A stretch of DNA of 16,830 bases, taken from NCBI GenBank assembly GCA_031285485.1, contig JAITWC010000034.1, positions 1 through 16,830 of the forward strand, in the 5' to 3' direction. The notes beneath the pieces are model-generated. The model did not search any database and had not been told where the DNA came from. It worked only from the letters and a program-made list of their open reading frames with translations. A program made the position numbers and the translations under genes. This document shows, one piece after another, positions 7,037 to 16,830 of the stretch (position 1 is the stretch's first letter; each line of letters begins with the position of its first letter). This stretch comes from Alistipes sp. Lineage in GTDB: Bacteria > Bacteroidota > Bacteroidia > Bacteroidales > Rikenellaceae.

Positions 7037-7063
7037 GGTTGAAATGTGTCGTTATAGAGAGTG

Positions 7064-7071
7064 CAAAGGTA
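7064..7071 (-). promoter_or_regulatory. -7 box of the serS promoter
   Basis: On the minus strand the sequence is TACCTTTG, a perfect TAnnTTTG, 28 bp upstream of the serS ATG. Its expected -33 region falls on the divergent -7 box at 7084-7091. Confidence 0.6.
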
Positions 7072-7083
7072 GAGGAAAAACGC

Positions 7084-7091
7084 TACCTTTG
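7084..7091 (+). promoter_or_regulatory. -7 box of the lipoprotein-metH promoter
   Basis: TACCTTTG is a perfect TAnnTTTG, 24 bp upstream of the ATG at 7116, leaving a very short leader. There is no room for a cobalamin or SAM riboswitch between this box and the first gene. It is the exact inverted copy of the serS box 12 bp away. Confidence 0.6.
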
Positions 7092-7115
7092 TACGTCAAT
7101 TGACAACAAAAATTT

Positions 7116-7901
7116 ATGATGAAATACGCCATACTTCTCTGCGCGGTGTGTCTCGTGGCATGTGGCAATCGCGCCTCGAAAAAACGGCAGGATCCGCCGC
7201 CTGTCCGATACGGCTACCGTATCGTCGCCGAGTATCCCCACGATGCGGGAGCATACACCCAGGGGTTGATTTGGCACGCCGGAGCTTTTTACGAAAGCAC
7301 CGGCGAGAGGGGGCGGTCGCGCCTGCGCCGGGTCGATCTTGCCACGGGCGCGGTGACGCGCGAGATCGACCTCGAAGACCGTTACTTCGGCGAGGGGGCG
7401 GCGAAGATTGGCAACCGCATATTCCAACTTACGTGGCAGGCGGGCCGGTGTTTCGTGTGGGATGCCGATACCTTCGAGCCTCTCGGCGAATTCACCTACC
7501 GCGGCGAAGGGTGGGGCCTGGCCACCGACGGCGAGAAACTATACATGAGCGACGGCACACCCAACATTGCCGTGCGCGATCCCGATACGTTCGCCGTGGA
7601 GCGCACCATCATTGTGCGCAACGAGGGGCGACCCGTGGAGAGCCTCAACGAGTTGGAGTGGATCGACGGACGGCTGTGGGCCAACATCTACTCCTACGCC
7701 AAGAACGAGATAGTGATAATCGACCCCGCCGACGGACGGGTGGAGGGAATGGTGGACTTCACCGGGATAATGTCGAGGCTCGATATGACCGTCGACACCG
7801 ACGTGATGAACGGCATTGCGTGGGATGCAGAGGGAGATCGGATATTCGTGACAGGCAAGAATTGGAACAAACTTTTTGAGATAGAACTTGTAGAGAAATA
7901 G
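7116..7901 (+). CDS. Glutaminyl-peptide cyclotransferase-like lipoprotein
   Basis: The 261-residue product has a lipoprotein signal: a hydrophobic stretch at residues 4-15 and lipobox L13-V-A-C16, so it should be lipid-anchored in the envelope. The mature part matches the bacterial/plant-type glutamine cyclotransferase beta-propeller family. Signatures include AYTQGL near the start, then the recurring blades ESTGERGRS, YFGEGAAKI, IFQLTW, GEGWGLATDGEKLYMSDGT, NELEWIDGRLWANIY and NGIAWD. Family members convert N-terminal glutamine to pyroglutamate. The second Met (7119) would be an equally good start; I kept the first. Its stop codon directly abuts the metH ATG, so the two share a transcript and probably translational coupling, although a functional link is not obvious. 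Family assignment is strong; activity is inferred. Confidence 0.88.
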   Translation: MMKYAILLCAVCLVACGNRASKKRQDPPPVRYGYRIVAEYPHDAGAYTQGLIWHAGAFYESTGERGRSRLRRVDLATGAVTREIDLEDRYFGEGAAKIGNRIFQLTWQAGRCFVWDADTFEPLGEFTYRGEGWGLATDGEKLYMSDGTPNIAVRDPDTFAVERTIIVRNEGRPVESLNELEWIDGRLWANIYSYAKNEIVIIDPADGRVEGMVDFTGIMSRLDMTVDTDVMNGIAWDAEGDRIFVTGKNWNKLFEIELVEK

Positions 7902-11567
<3,666 letters not shown>

Positions 11568-11579
11568 AACAAAACAACC

Positions 11580-12053
11580 ATGAACGCGACAAAGCCCAAC
11601 GAAAAAACCTTCAGATCGCGCGTAGGCGTTCTGCCCGTGCTGCTGACCGCCGCGCTGCTCTCACCGGCGATCGTGTCGGCCGTCAGGCACGGCGCGGGCC
11701 ATCCGGCCGTGTACACGGTCGGCGGGATGGTTCTTCTCATAGCCCTCGTTCTGACCGGGATACGCTACACCGTCGCCGGCGACAGACTGACCGTGAAGAT
11801 GTGGTCGATGTCGATAGGCGGCGTCCGCATTGCCGACATCCGCTCGGTCCGCCGGTCGTACAACCCGCTCTCCTCGCCCGCCGTGTCGCTGCGCAGACTG
11901 CGTGTGCAGTGCCGCAAAGAGACCGACTGGCTGCTCGTCTCCCCGGCCGACGAGAAGGGGTTCATCGAGGCGCTGAAGTCGGTCAATCCGCACATAGCCG
12001 TCAGCGTCCCACCCCGGGGCGCGGCGTGGCGGATATGGGATTGGGATATTTGA
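11580..12053 (+). CDS. Small membrane protein with a bacterial PH domain
   Basis: The 157-residue product has a short basic N-terminus and two predicted membrane segments (about 14-36 and 45-63). A C-terminal bacterial PH-like (bPH/DUF1200-type) domain follows at about 64-145. Typical PH features are the strand pair IRYTVAGDRLTVKM, then IRIADIRSV-type IADIRSV, and SSPAVSLRRL followed by LLVSPADEKGFIEAL. The soluble domain should face the cytoplasm. Molecular function of these proteins is generally unknown. It starts 12 bp after the metH stop and is probably read from the same transcript. It is followed by array 3, which separates it from metF. Confidence 0.75.
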   Translation: MNATKPNEKTFRSRVGVLPVLLTAALLSPAIVSAVRHGAGHPAVYTVGGMVLLIALVLTGIRYTVAGDRLTVKMWSMSIGGVRIADIRSVRRSYNPLSSPAVSLRRLRVQCRKETDWLLVSPADEKGFIEALKSVNPHIAVSVPPRGAAWRIWDWDI

Positions 12054-12106
12054 AGGCGGAGGCGGGGCCCGACGGCGGAGGCGGCCCCCCGGAACACCAC
12101 GGCGAA

Positions 12107-12262
12107 GGCTCTGAAAAGTTTCAGAACACGGCCCGAGGGGTCGGCGGACACTTTGCAAAGTTTCACAACCCTGCCCGAGGGGTCGGCGGGCACTTTGCAA
12201 AGTTTCACAACCCCGCCCGAGGGGTCGGCGGGCGTTCTGCAAAATTTCGAGGCCCCGACCCG
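12107..12262. repeat. Array 3: about 3.7 tandem 42-bp units with changing palindromic cores
   Basis: Units start at 12107, 12149, 12191 and 12233 (last one degenerate), exactly 42 bp apart. The constant part is AACCC.GCCCGAGGGGTCGG with a CGGGCAC tail. The core of unit 1 is TCTGAAA-AG-TTTCAGA (12110-12125, seven perfect pairs); units 2 and 3 instead carry the perfect 12-bp palindrome ACTTTGCAAAGT. The constant part is nearly the same as in array 1, 11 kb away, where the core is TGTCA-GG-TGACA. The array fills most of the 279-bp gap between the PH-domain gene and metF and is readable in frame with metF upstream of its start. Confidence 0.92.
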
Positions 12263-12332
12263 GGCCGCGCGACCGGAACGGAACGACGGAAAGCCCCCCG
12301 AAAGGGCGGCGACGACACGAATTTATTTGCGT

Positions 12333-13292
12333 ATGAAGATAACAGACATCATCGGCCGCGCGGCGGCGAGCGGTAAACCGCGATTCACGTTCGAGTTGCT
12401 GCCGCCCCTCAAGGGCGAGGGCACGGCGAGGGTCTTCGAGGCGATCGACACTCTCGCGCCGCTCGGCCCGGCATACATCAACGTCACGTTCCACCGCGAG
12501 GACACCCGCTACACCGAGCGCGCGGACGGACTGCTGGAGCGACACACCGTCCGCCACCGGCCAGGAACGGTGGGGATATCGGCCGCCATCGCCCGCCGAT
12601 ACGGGATCGAGACCGTGCCGCACGTCATCTGCGGCGGACAGTCGCTCTACGACATCGAGGACGCGCTCATCGACATCGACCTGCTCGGAATGCGCAACGT
12701 GCTGGCGCTGCGGGGCGACGCACGAAGGGGCGAGAACCGGTTCGAACCGCACCCGCAGGGACACGCGCACGCCGACGGCCTCGTGGCGCAGATCGCCGAC
12801 ATGAACCGCGGAAAGTATATCGACAGCGAGGGAGCGCAGCCCACAGACTTCTGCGTCGGAGTGGCCGGCTATCCCGAGAAACACGCCGAAAGCCCCAACA
12901 TAGAGGCCGACATCGAGGCGCTCAAACGCAAGGTCGACGCCGGGGCCGACTACATAGTCACCCAGATGAGCTTCGACAACGCCCGGATCCTCGACTTCAT
13001 CGCCCGCGTGAGGGCCGCCGGGATCACCGTGCCCGTCGTGCCGGGCATCAAACCCCTCGCCGCCCCCTCGCACCTCACCGTGCTGCCGCACACGTTCCAC
13101 GTCGACCTGCCGCCCGACCTCGTACACGAGGTGGAACGGTGCCGCCACAACCCCGCCGCCGTGCGCGAGGCGGGCACCGAGTGGGCCGCGCATCAGGCCG
13201 CCGGCCTCAAAAAAGCGGGACTCCCCGTGATCCACTTCTACTCGATGGGCCGAACAGACAACATCGCCCGGATCGTGAAGCGGGTTTTTTAA
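12333..13292 (+). CDS. metF: Methylenetetrahydrofolate reductase
   Basis: The 319-residue flavoprotein reduces 5,10-methylene-THF to 5-methyl-THF, the methyl donor for MetH encoded just upstream. The FTFELLPP motif carries the catalytic Glu (E21, equivalent to E28 of E. coli). The barrel motifs VTFHRED, NVLALRGD, GVAGYPEKH, ADYIVTQMSFD, VPVVPGIKPL and the late HFYSMGRTD are all present. The reading frame is open back to 12153, but the extra residues translate array 3, so I chose the ATG at 12333, which gives the family-typical MKITDII start. A box TTTATTTG (12322-12329, one mismatch from TAnnTTTG) sits so close to this ATG that a leaderless transcript is possible. The next gene has its own promoter-like box. 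Confidence 0.96.
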   Translation: MKITDIIGRAAASGKPRFTFELLPPLKGEGTARVFEAIDTLAPLGPAYINVTFHREDTRYTERADGLLERHTVRHRPGTVGISAAIARRYGIETVPHVICGGQSLYDIEDALIDIDLLGMRNVLALRGDARRGENRFEPHPQGHAHADGLVAQIADMNRGKYIDSEGAQPTDFCVGVAGYPEKHAESPNIEADIEALKRKVDAGADYIVTQMSFDNARILDFIARVRAAGITVPVVPGIKPLAAPSHLTVLPHTFHVDLPPDLVHEVERCRHNPAAVREAGTEWAAHQAAGLKKAGLPVIHFYSMGRTDNIARIVKRVF

Positions 13293-13303
13293 TTTTTTTT
13301 GCT

Positions 13304-13311
13304 TACCTTTA
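13304..13311 (+). promoter_or_regulatory. Candidate -7 box ahead of the ECF-phosphoribosyltransferase-TlpA cluster
   Basis: TACCTTTA matches TAnnTTTG except for the last base and lies 32 bp before the ATG at 13344. A long T-rich stretch (13285-13300) precedes it; no clear -33 TTTG is visible. The T-rich stretch overlaps the metF stop codon. Confidence 0.45.
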
Positions 13312-13343
13312 CGCCAACTCTTTTACGACTAAAATAAAGAACG

Positions 13344-13856
13344 ATGGAAAAAACTGCAAATCTCTACACCCTCAGCCTCGCCAGTGGGCGCGCGTGGATC
13401 GTGGCCGCGGCGTTCACGGTGGGCAACATCGCGCTGCCCCAGTTGTGCCACCTGCTTCCGCAGGGCGGGCTGGTGCTGCTGCCGATCTACTTTTTCACCC
13501 TCGTGGCCGCCTATAAGTACGGCCTGTGGGTGGGCCTTGCCACGGCTGTCTTCTCGCCCGTGGTCAACCACCTGATGTTCGGCATGCCGGGCGCGGCCGC
13601 CCTGCTGCCTATCCTCATCAAGAGCGTGGCGTTGGCGTTGGCCGCGGCTTATGCCGCCAGGTGGGCAGGCAAAGTGTCGTTCATCGCCGTCGTGGGTGCG
13701 GTGTTGGCCTATCAGATCGCGGGAACGGGAGCGGAATGGGCCCTGGAGGGTGGCACTTTCGCCGCGGCCGCACAGGACCTCAGCCTCGGCCTGCCCGGGA
13801 TCGCACTTCAGGTATTCGGCGGCTGGTTCGTGCTGAGAGCTCTGCAAAGGGTTTGA
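13344..13856 (+). CDS. ECF-type transporter S-component-like membrane protein
   Basis: The 170-residue product is very hydrophobic, with about five predicted membrane helices (roughly 17-37, 40-60, 64-80, 84-105, 110-165 with a break). Length, helix pattern and the loop motif VVNHLMFGMPGAA resemble small ECF S components (substrate-capture subunits for vitamins or nucleobase-like compounds). No ECF ATPase or T subunit is encoded in the window, so it would depend on a shared energising module elsewhere. The stop is 5 bp from the phosphoribosyltransferase GTG start, or overlaps it by 4 bp if a TTG start is used. This hints that the imported compound is a base or precursor acted on by that enzyme; this is inference. 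Membrane protein is certain, ECF assignment moderate. Confidence 0.6.
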   Translation: MEKTANLYTLSLASGRAWIVAAAFTVGNIALPQLCHLLPQGGLVLLPIYFFTLVAAYKYGLWVGLATAVFSPVVNHLMFGMPGAAALLPILIKSVALALAAAYAARWAGKVSFIAVVGAVLAYQIAGTGAEWALEGGTFAAAAQDLSLGLPGIALQVFGGWFVLRALQRV

Positions 13857-13861
13857 CGGCC

Positions 13862-14281
13862 GTGTCCGAGAGGAACTTCGCCGAGGTGCTGGAGCGCTTC
13901 CGCACCGTCGACTTCGCCGAACGGTTCGACCTTATCGTCGCCGTCGCCAACGGCGGGATAGTCCCGGCCGGGATACTCGCGCGGAGGCTGGAGGGGGAGA
14001 GCGGCGGGGTTGTCGAGGTGCGGCTGCTCAGGATAAACCTGCGCGACGAAAACCAGAGACAGCGTTACGACTCCCCGCGACTGCTTGCCCCGATAGATTT
14101 CGATTACGCCGGCCGGCGCGTGCTGCTGGTGGACGACAGGGTGAAAAGCGGCTCGACGATGAGACTGGCGCGGGAATTGCTCGGCGAAAAAGCAGCCGTT
14201 GTGCGCACCTTCGCCGTCAACGGCGAGGCCGATTACGCGCTCTACAACGAGGAGTGTTTCAGATTTCCGTGGATAATATGA
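13862..14281 (+). CDS. Phosphoribosyltransferase (type I PRTase fold)
   Basis: The 139-residue product has the PRPP-binding signature VLLVDDRVKSGSTMR (87-101, acidic pair D91-D92), preceded by the beta strand and PPi loop DLIVAVANGGIVPAG (23-37). This is the core of purine and xanthine/guanine-type phosphoribosyltransferases; substrate is not determinable here. The frame is open further upstream, but that would overlap the whole previous gene, so I start at GTG 13862 (MSERNFAEVL). A TTG at 13853 in a TTGA overlap with the previous stop is the alternative. The stop TGA overlaps the ATG of the next gene (ATGA). The tight packing suggests coupled expression with the S-component-like gene and the TlpA-like gene. 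Confidence 0.82.
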   Translation: MSERNFAEVLERFRTVDFAERFDLIVAVANGGIVPAGILARRLEGESGGVVEVRLLRINLRDENQRQRYDSPRLLAPIDFDYAGRRVLLVDDRVKSGSTMRLARELLGEKAAVVRTFAVNGEADYALYNEECFRFPWII

Positions 14282-14796
14282 CTGTGATGGACAAGACGAT
14301 CCTGACCGCCGCCCTGCTCTCGACGATGACGCTGGCGGGGTGTGTGAACGAAAAGCGTCATGGCGGCGATGCGCTGCCCCCGGGCGCAGCGATGCCCGGA
14401 TTCTCGGTTTCGGGCCCCGATGCCGCCGTCTCGTCGGACGATCTGGCCGGGGCACCCTCCGTGGTTGTGTTCTTTCGAACCACCTGTCCCGACTGCAGTC
14501 GCGAGATGCCGAATGTCGAGGAGGCGTTTCGGCGCGTTGCGGGATCGGGCGTGAGGTTCGTGTGCGTGTCGAAGGAGGATGACGCCGCGGTGGTCGTGCC
14601 CGAATACTGGGCGCGGACGGGGATGACGATGCCATATTATTACGACCCCGCGGGCGGGATGTTCACGGCGTTCGGGGTGCGTTTCGTGCCGACGCTCTAC
14701 CTGTTCGACTCGGAGGGGAAGGTGGCCTGGGCTGCGGTCGAGACGTTCGGGTTTACGGTCGATGAACTTGTGGGAAGGATAGAAGGGTTGAGGTAA
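14278..14796 (+). CDS. TlpA-like thioredoxin-fold lipoprotein
   Basis: The 172-residue product has a short signal with lipobox L19-A-G-C22, so the mature protein is lipid-anchored in the envelope. A thioredoxin/AhpC-TSA-type domain follows. The redox motif is C70-P-D-C73 after VVVFFRTT, and the cis-proline strand is RFVPTLYLFD, as in TlpA/ResA-like disulfide reductases. The role is probably thiol-disulfide exchange in the periplasm. I chose the ATG at 14278, which overlaps the previous stop and gives a compact signal; ATG 14287 is a close alternative and 14254 would add residues before the signal. An intrinsic terminator follows the gene. Confidence 0.88.
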   Translation: MTVMDKTILTAALLSTMTLAGCVNEKRHGGDALPPGAAMPGFSVSGPDAAVSSDDLAGAPSVVVFFRTTCPDCSREMPNVEEAFRRVAGSGVRFVCVSKEDDAAVVVPEYWARTGMTMPYYYDPAGGMFTAFGVRFVPTLYLFDSEGKVAWAAVETFGFTVDELVGRIEGLR

Positions 14797-14814
14797 AAAG
14801 ACCGTGGCACTTGT

Positions 14815-14854
14815 CGGCGGCGTGAGCGGGGTTTCGCTCGCGCCGCCGTTTTTT
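14815..14854 (+). terminator. Intrinsic terminator of the ECF-PRTase-TlpA cluster
   Basis: CGGCGGCGTGAGCG (14815-14828), loop gggttt, and CGCTCGCGCCGCCG (14835-14848) pair over 14 positions with one U-G wobble, followed by TTTTTT (14849-14854). It lies 18 bp after the stop codon. Confidence 0.9.
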
Positions 14855-14923
14855 CGAGGCTGCGGCCACGCCCGCTAAACCGAACCTGTCCGGGCATCGG
14901 CGATAAGGTGTCGATTCAGATCA

Positions 14924-15060
14924 TCCGGAACTTCGGACGGAACGCCGCAGATCGCGGGAGGGTTTCCGAAACTCCGGACGGAACGCCGCAAGCCGCGGGA
15001 GGGTTTCCGAATCTTCGGACGGAGCGCCGCAGATCGCGGGGGAGTTTCAGCGACGGCTGA
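14924..15060. repeat. Array 4: 41-bp tandem units with palindromic cores in register
   Basis: Fourteen-base cores start at 14924, 14965, 15006 and 15047, exactly 41 bp apart: TCCGGAACTTCGGA, TCCGAAACTCCGGA, TCCGAATCTTCGGA and TCAGCGACGGCTGA. The third is a perfect dyad (TCCGAA-TC-TTCGGA). The fourth has a different sequence but is again a dyad (TCAGC-gacg-GCTGA) in the same register. Between cores each unit carries CCGC-n5-GCGG (for example 14945-14957) and a GAGGGTTTC-like or GGGAGTTTC-like tail. The layout matches arrays 1-3 although the sequence differs. Confidence 0.85.
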
Positions 15061-15209
15061 CGAAGTTGCCATCAGGCGCCGGCGACCTGCACACGGGACG
15101 ATCTTCCAATGGATCGAAATCCGACTAACATTCTATGTAAGATGGATTTATAAGCAATCTGTTTGTGTTGAGGTAAACATCTCGCGCAAAACGCGGATTT
15201 TGATAGATT

Positions 15210-15244
15210 GGTGCAAGTTGACTGACTGTCAGCCAACCTGCGCC
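15210..15244. promoter_or_regulatory. 35-nt interrupted dyad upstream of purM
   Basis: Starting GGTGCAAGTTG and ending CAACCTGCGCC, the two 17-nt arms pair around a central T with 14 Watson-Crick pairs, one G-T wobble and two A-C mismatches. It lies 41 bp before the purM -7 box and about 70 bp before the start codon. It could be an operator, or a recombination or element-end site. It has no T-run, so it is not a terminator. Confidence 0.6.
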
Positions 15245-15284
15245 ATTTCTCCCTAATCCGCTTTTTTAGTACGTTGTTTTTATT

Positions 15285-15292
15285 TAGATTTG
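15285..15292 (+). promoter_or_regulatory. -7 box of the purM promoter
   Basis: TAGATTTG is a perfect TAnnTTTG, 23 bp before the purM ATG. At the -33 position there is a T-rich stretch (15262-15267) rather than a clear TTTG. The box lies inside the upstream extension of the purM frame, which argues for the ATG at 15316. Confidence 0.6.
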
Positions 15293-15315
15293 CGGGTCGA
15301 AAAACTCACACCGAA

Positions 15316-16497
15316 ATGACCGGAACTTCACGATACGGGCTGCGGGGCGTATCCTCCGACAAGGAGGATGTCCACGCGGCGATCAGGAACGTCGACAAGG
15401 GGCTTTTCCCGCGCGCGTTCTGCAAGATAATCCCCGACCTTTTGGTCGGCGACCCCGAGGCGTGCCTGATAATGCACGCCGACGGCGCCGGCACCAAGTC
15501 GTCGCTCGCCTACGCCTACTGGCGCGAGACGGGCGACCTGTCCGTGTGGAAGGGCATAGCGCAGGACGCCGTGGTGATGAACACCGACGACCTGCTGTGC
15601 GTCGGGGCCGTGAGCGGCATCCTGCTCTCGTCGACCATCGGACGCAACAGGCGGCTCATTCCGGGCGAGGTGATAGCCGCCGTGATCGAAGGCACCGAGG
15701 AGTTCCTCGCCACGATGCGTTCGCTGGGCGTCGACATCGTTTCCACCGGTGGCGAGACCGCCGACGTGGGCGATCTGGTGCGCACGGTAATCGTGGACAG
15801 CACCGTCACTGCGCGCATTCCCCGCGACGAGGTGATCGACAACTCCCGCATAAAAGCCGGGTGCTGCATAGTGGGATTGGCATCGTTCGGGCGCGCGAAA
15901 TACGAGAAAGAGTACAACGGCGGAATGGGCAGCAACGGCCTCACCTCGGCGCGTCACGACGTTTTCGACCACTCTTTAGCGAGTTTGCTGCCCGAAACCT
16001 ACGACACGGGGCTGCCCGACGATCTGGTCTACACCGGCAAATACAATCTGACCGACACAATTGAGATCGAGGGCGAAAAGATCGCTATGGGCAAATTGGT
16101 CCTCTCGCCCACGCGCACCTACGCGCCGATCGTAAGAGAGGTGCTGCTCCGCCACCGCGCCGACCTGCAAGGGATGGTGCATTGCAGCGGCGGAGGACAG
16201 ACCAAGGTGCTGCATTTCGTGGACAAGTTGCACGTTGTCAAGGATAACCTGTTCCCCGTCCCGCCCCTGTTCCGCATAATCGGCGAGCAGAGCGGCACCC
16301 CGATGGAGGAGATGCTCTCGATCTTCAACATGGGCCACCGCATGGAACTGTACGTCGATCCCGCGGCGGCGGACGACATCATCGCCATCTCGCGAGAAAT
16401 GGGAGTCGACGCCCGCGTGGTGGGCCGCGTGGAGCCCTGCGCGGAGACCAAACTCACCGTTCGCCACGAGGGGGAGGAGTACTTTTATTCGAAATAA
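15316..16497 (+). CDS. purM: Phosphoribosylformylglycinamidine cyclo-ligase (AIR synthase)
   Basis: The 393-residue enzyme makes 5-aminoimidazole ribonucleotide in purine synthesis by ATP-dependent ring closure. Recognisable AIR-synthase features are HADGAGTKSSLAY (54-66), IAQDAVVMNTDDLLCVGA (81-98), the GGETAD signature (145-150) and GSNGLT (205-210). Late motifs are HCSGGGQTK and a glycine-rich C-terminal domain with IFNMGHRMELYV. It is longer than the E. coli enzyme (345 aa), as I expect for Bacteroidota-type PurM. An open frame extends upstream to 15274 but contains the promoter box, so I use ATG 15316 (MTGTSRYGLRG). It is apparently monocistronic, with its own promoter, and ends tail to tail with rnhB, overlapping it by 13 bp. 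Confidence 0.96.
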   Translation: MTGTSRYGLRGVSSDKEDVHAAIRNVDKGLFPRAFCKIIPDLLVGDPEACLIMHADGAGTKSSLAYAYWRETGDLSVWKGIAQDAVVMNTDDLLCVGAVSGILLSSTIGRNRRLIPGEVIAAVIEGTEEFLATMRSLGVDIVSTGGETADVGDLVRTVIVDSTVTARIPRDEVIDNSRIKAGCCIVGLASFGRAKYEKEYNGGMGSNGLTSARHDVFDHSLASLLPETYDTGLPDDLVYTGKYNLTDTIEIEGEKIAMGKLVLSPTRTYAPIVREVLLRHRADLQGMVHCSGGGQTKVLHFVDKLHVVKDNLFPVPPLFRIIGEQSGTPMEEMLSIFNMGHRMELYVDPAAADDIIAISREMGVDARVVGRVEPCAETKLTVRHEGEEYFYSK

Positions 16498-16830
16498 TAC
16501 GAAGAGGGGAATAACTCCGGCTCCGCCAAAGGCCCGAAAGTGAGCCGGTGATGCGGCGACGGGCCGTGCTCCGACAGAGCCAGACGGTGTTCGCGCGTGG
16601 GGTAGCCCTTGTTGCGCGCCCAGCCGTAGGCGGGGAACATGGCATCCAACTCCTCCATGTACCGATCGCGATGGGTCTTTGCCAGCACCGACGCCGCGGC
16701 GATGCTCGCGTAGAGCGCGTCGCCGCCCACTATGCAGGCGTATGGAATTTCGAGCGTGGTGCGAAAACGATTGCCGTCGATCAGCAGGAACTCGGCTCGC
16801 GGTTCCAACTCGTCGGCAGCCAGCGACATG
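16485..16830 (-). CDS. rnhB: Ribonuclease HII, C-terminal part (runs off the window)
   Basis: About 114 residues of the C-terminal part are visible; the frame is still open at the window edge, so the N-terminus and the first catalytic residues are missing. The Met at the very edge is most likely internal. Signatures of RNase HII, which cleaves RNA in RNA-DNA hybrids and at single ribonucleotides, are LLIDGNRF, the catalytic-region helix YASIAAASVLAKTHRDRYM, and YGWARNKGYPTREHR followed by GPSPHHRLTF. The stop lies within the last codons of purM on the opposite strand, a 13-bp convergent overlap. Confidence 0.95.
   Translation of the reverse strand, partial: MSLAADELEPRAEFLLIDGNRFRTTLEIPYACIVGGDALYASIAAASVLAKTHRDRYMEELDAMFPAYGWARNKGYPTREHRLALSEHGPSPHHRLTFGPLAEPELFPSSYYFE

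Larger units (their letters stand above)
14797..15315. other. 519-bp intergenic region between the TlpA-like gene and purM
   Basis: No gene is seen. In order it holds an intrinsic terminator (14815-14854), the 41-bp array 4 (14924-15060), an AT-richer stretch (about 15110-15200), a 35-nt interrupted dyad (15210-15244) and a -7 box for purM (15285-15292). Confidence 0.7.

Noticed and set aside
7037..7115. Cobalamin or SAM riboswitch ahead of the metH unit
   Set aside because: The promoter box at 7084 leaves only about 20 nt of leader, too short, and no conserved riboswitch elements are visible.
13526..13861. N-terminal extension of the phosphoribosyltransferase frame
   Set aside because: It would lie wholly within the S-component-like gene in another frame and reads as Arg/Gly-rich shadow sequence.
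15274..15315. Upstream start for purM
   Set aside because: The extension overlaps the perfect -7 box TAGATTTG, and the family-like N-terminus begins at the ATG at 15316.

Overview
The window comes from a GC-rich member of the Bacteroidota. The evidence is a set of TAnnTTTG-type -7 promoter boxes, no Shine-Dalgarno-like sites before the starts, a DUF6261-like protein, and Bacteroidota-type NrdD, PurM and MetF. An Alistipes/Rikenellaceae-like gut anaerobe would fit, but that placement is inference. Class III (anaerobic) ribonucleotide reductase fits an anaerobic lifestyle.

Layout. A secreted two-domain VOC/glyoxalase-fold protein (89-1069) is followed by nrdD-nrdG (1504-4114), then a DUF6261-like gene (4732-5604). 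serS runs convergently on the minus strand (5768-7036). From a shared divergent promoter region with serS, a glutaminyl-peptide cyclotransferase-like lipoprotein (7116-7901) abuts metH (7902-11567), which is followed by a small PH-domain membrane protein (11580-12053). metF (12333-13292) comes next. A tight or overlapping trio follows: an ECF-type S-component-like membrane protein, a phosphoribosyltransferase and a TlpA-like thioredoxin lipoprotein (13344-14796). purM (15316-16497) meets the C-terminal part of rnhB (16485-16830, minus) tail to tail.

How the genes work together. MetF makes 5-methyl-tetrahydrofolate, which MetH uses to methylate homocysteine. NrdD with its radical-SAM activase NrdG makes deoxynucleotides without oxygen. 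PurM and the phosphoribosyltransferase belong to purine synthesis and (probably) salvage. The rest is housekeeping (SerRS, RNase HII) or cell-envelope material.

The unusual part is between the genes. All four intergenic gaps longer than about 250 bp (1070-1503, 4115-4731, 12054-12332, 14797-15315) contain a short tandem array with a period of 42, 42, 42 and 41 bp. Every array has the same layout: one variable palindromic core plus a second GC-rich dyad per unit. Core sequences differ from locus to locus, and in two arrays from unit to unit, yet stay palindromic. Two arrays 11 kb apart share the scaffold but carry different cores. I do not recognise this as a named element. It is the best candidate here for an undescribed system.
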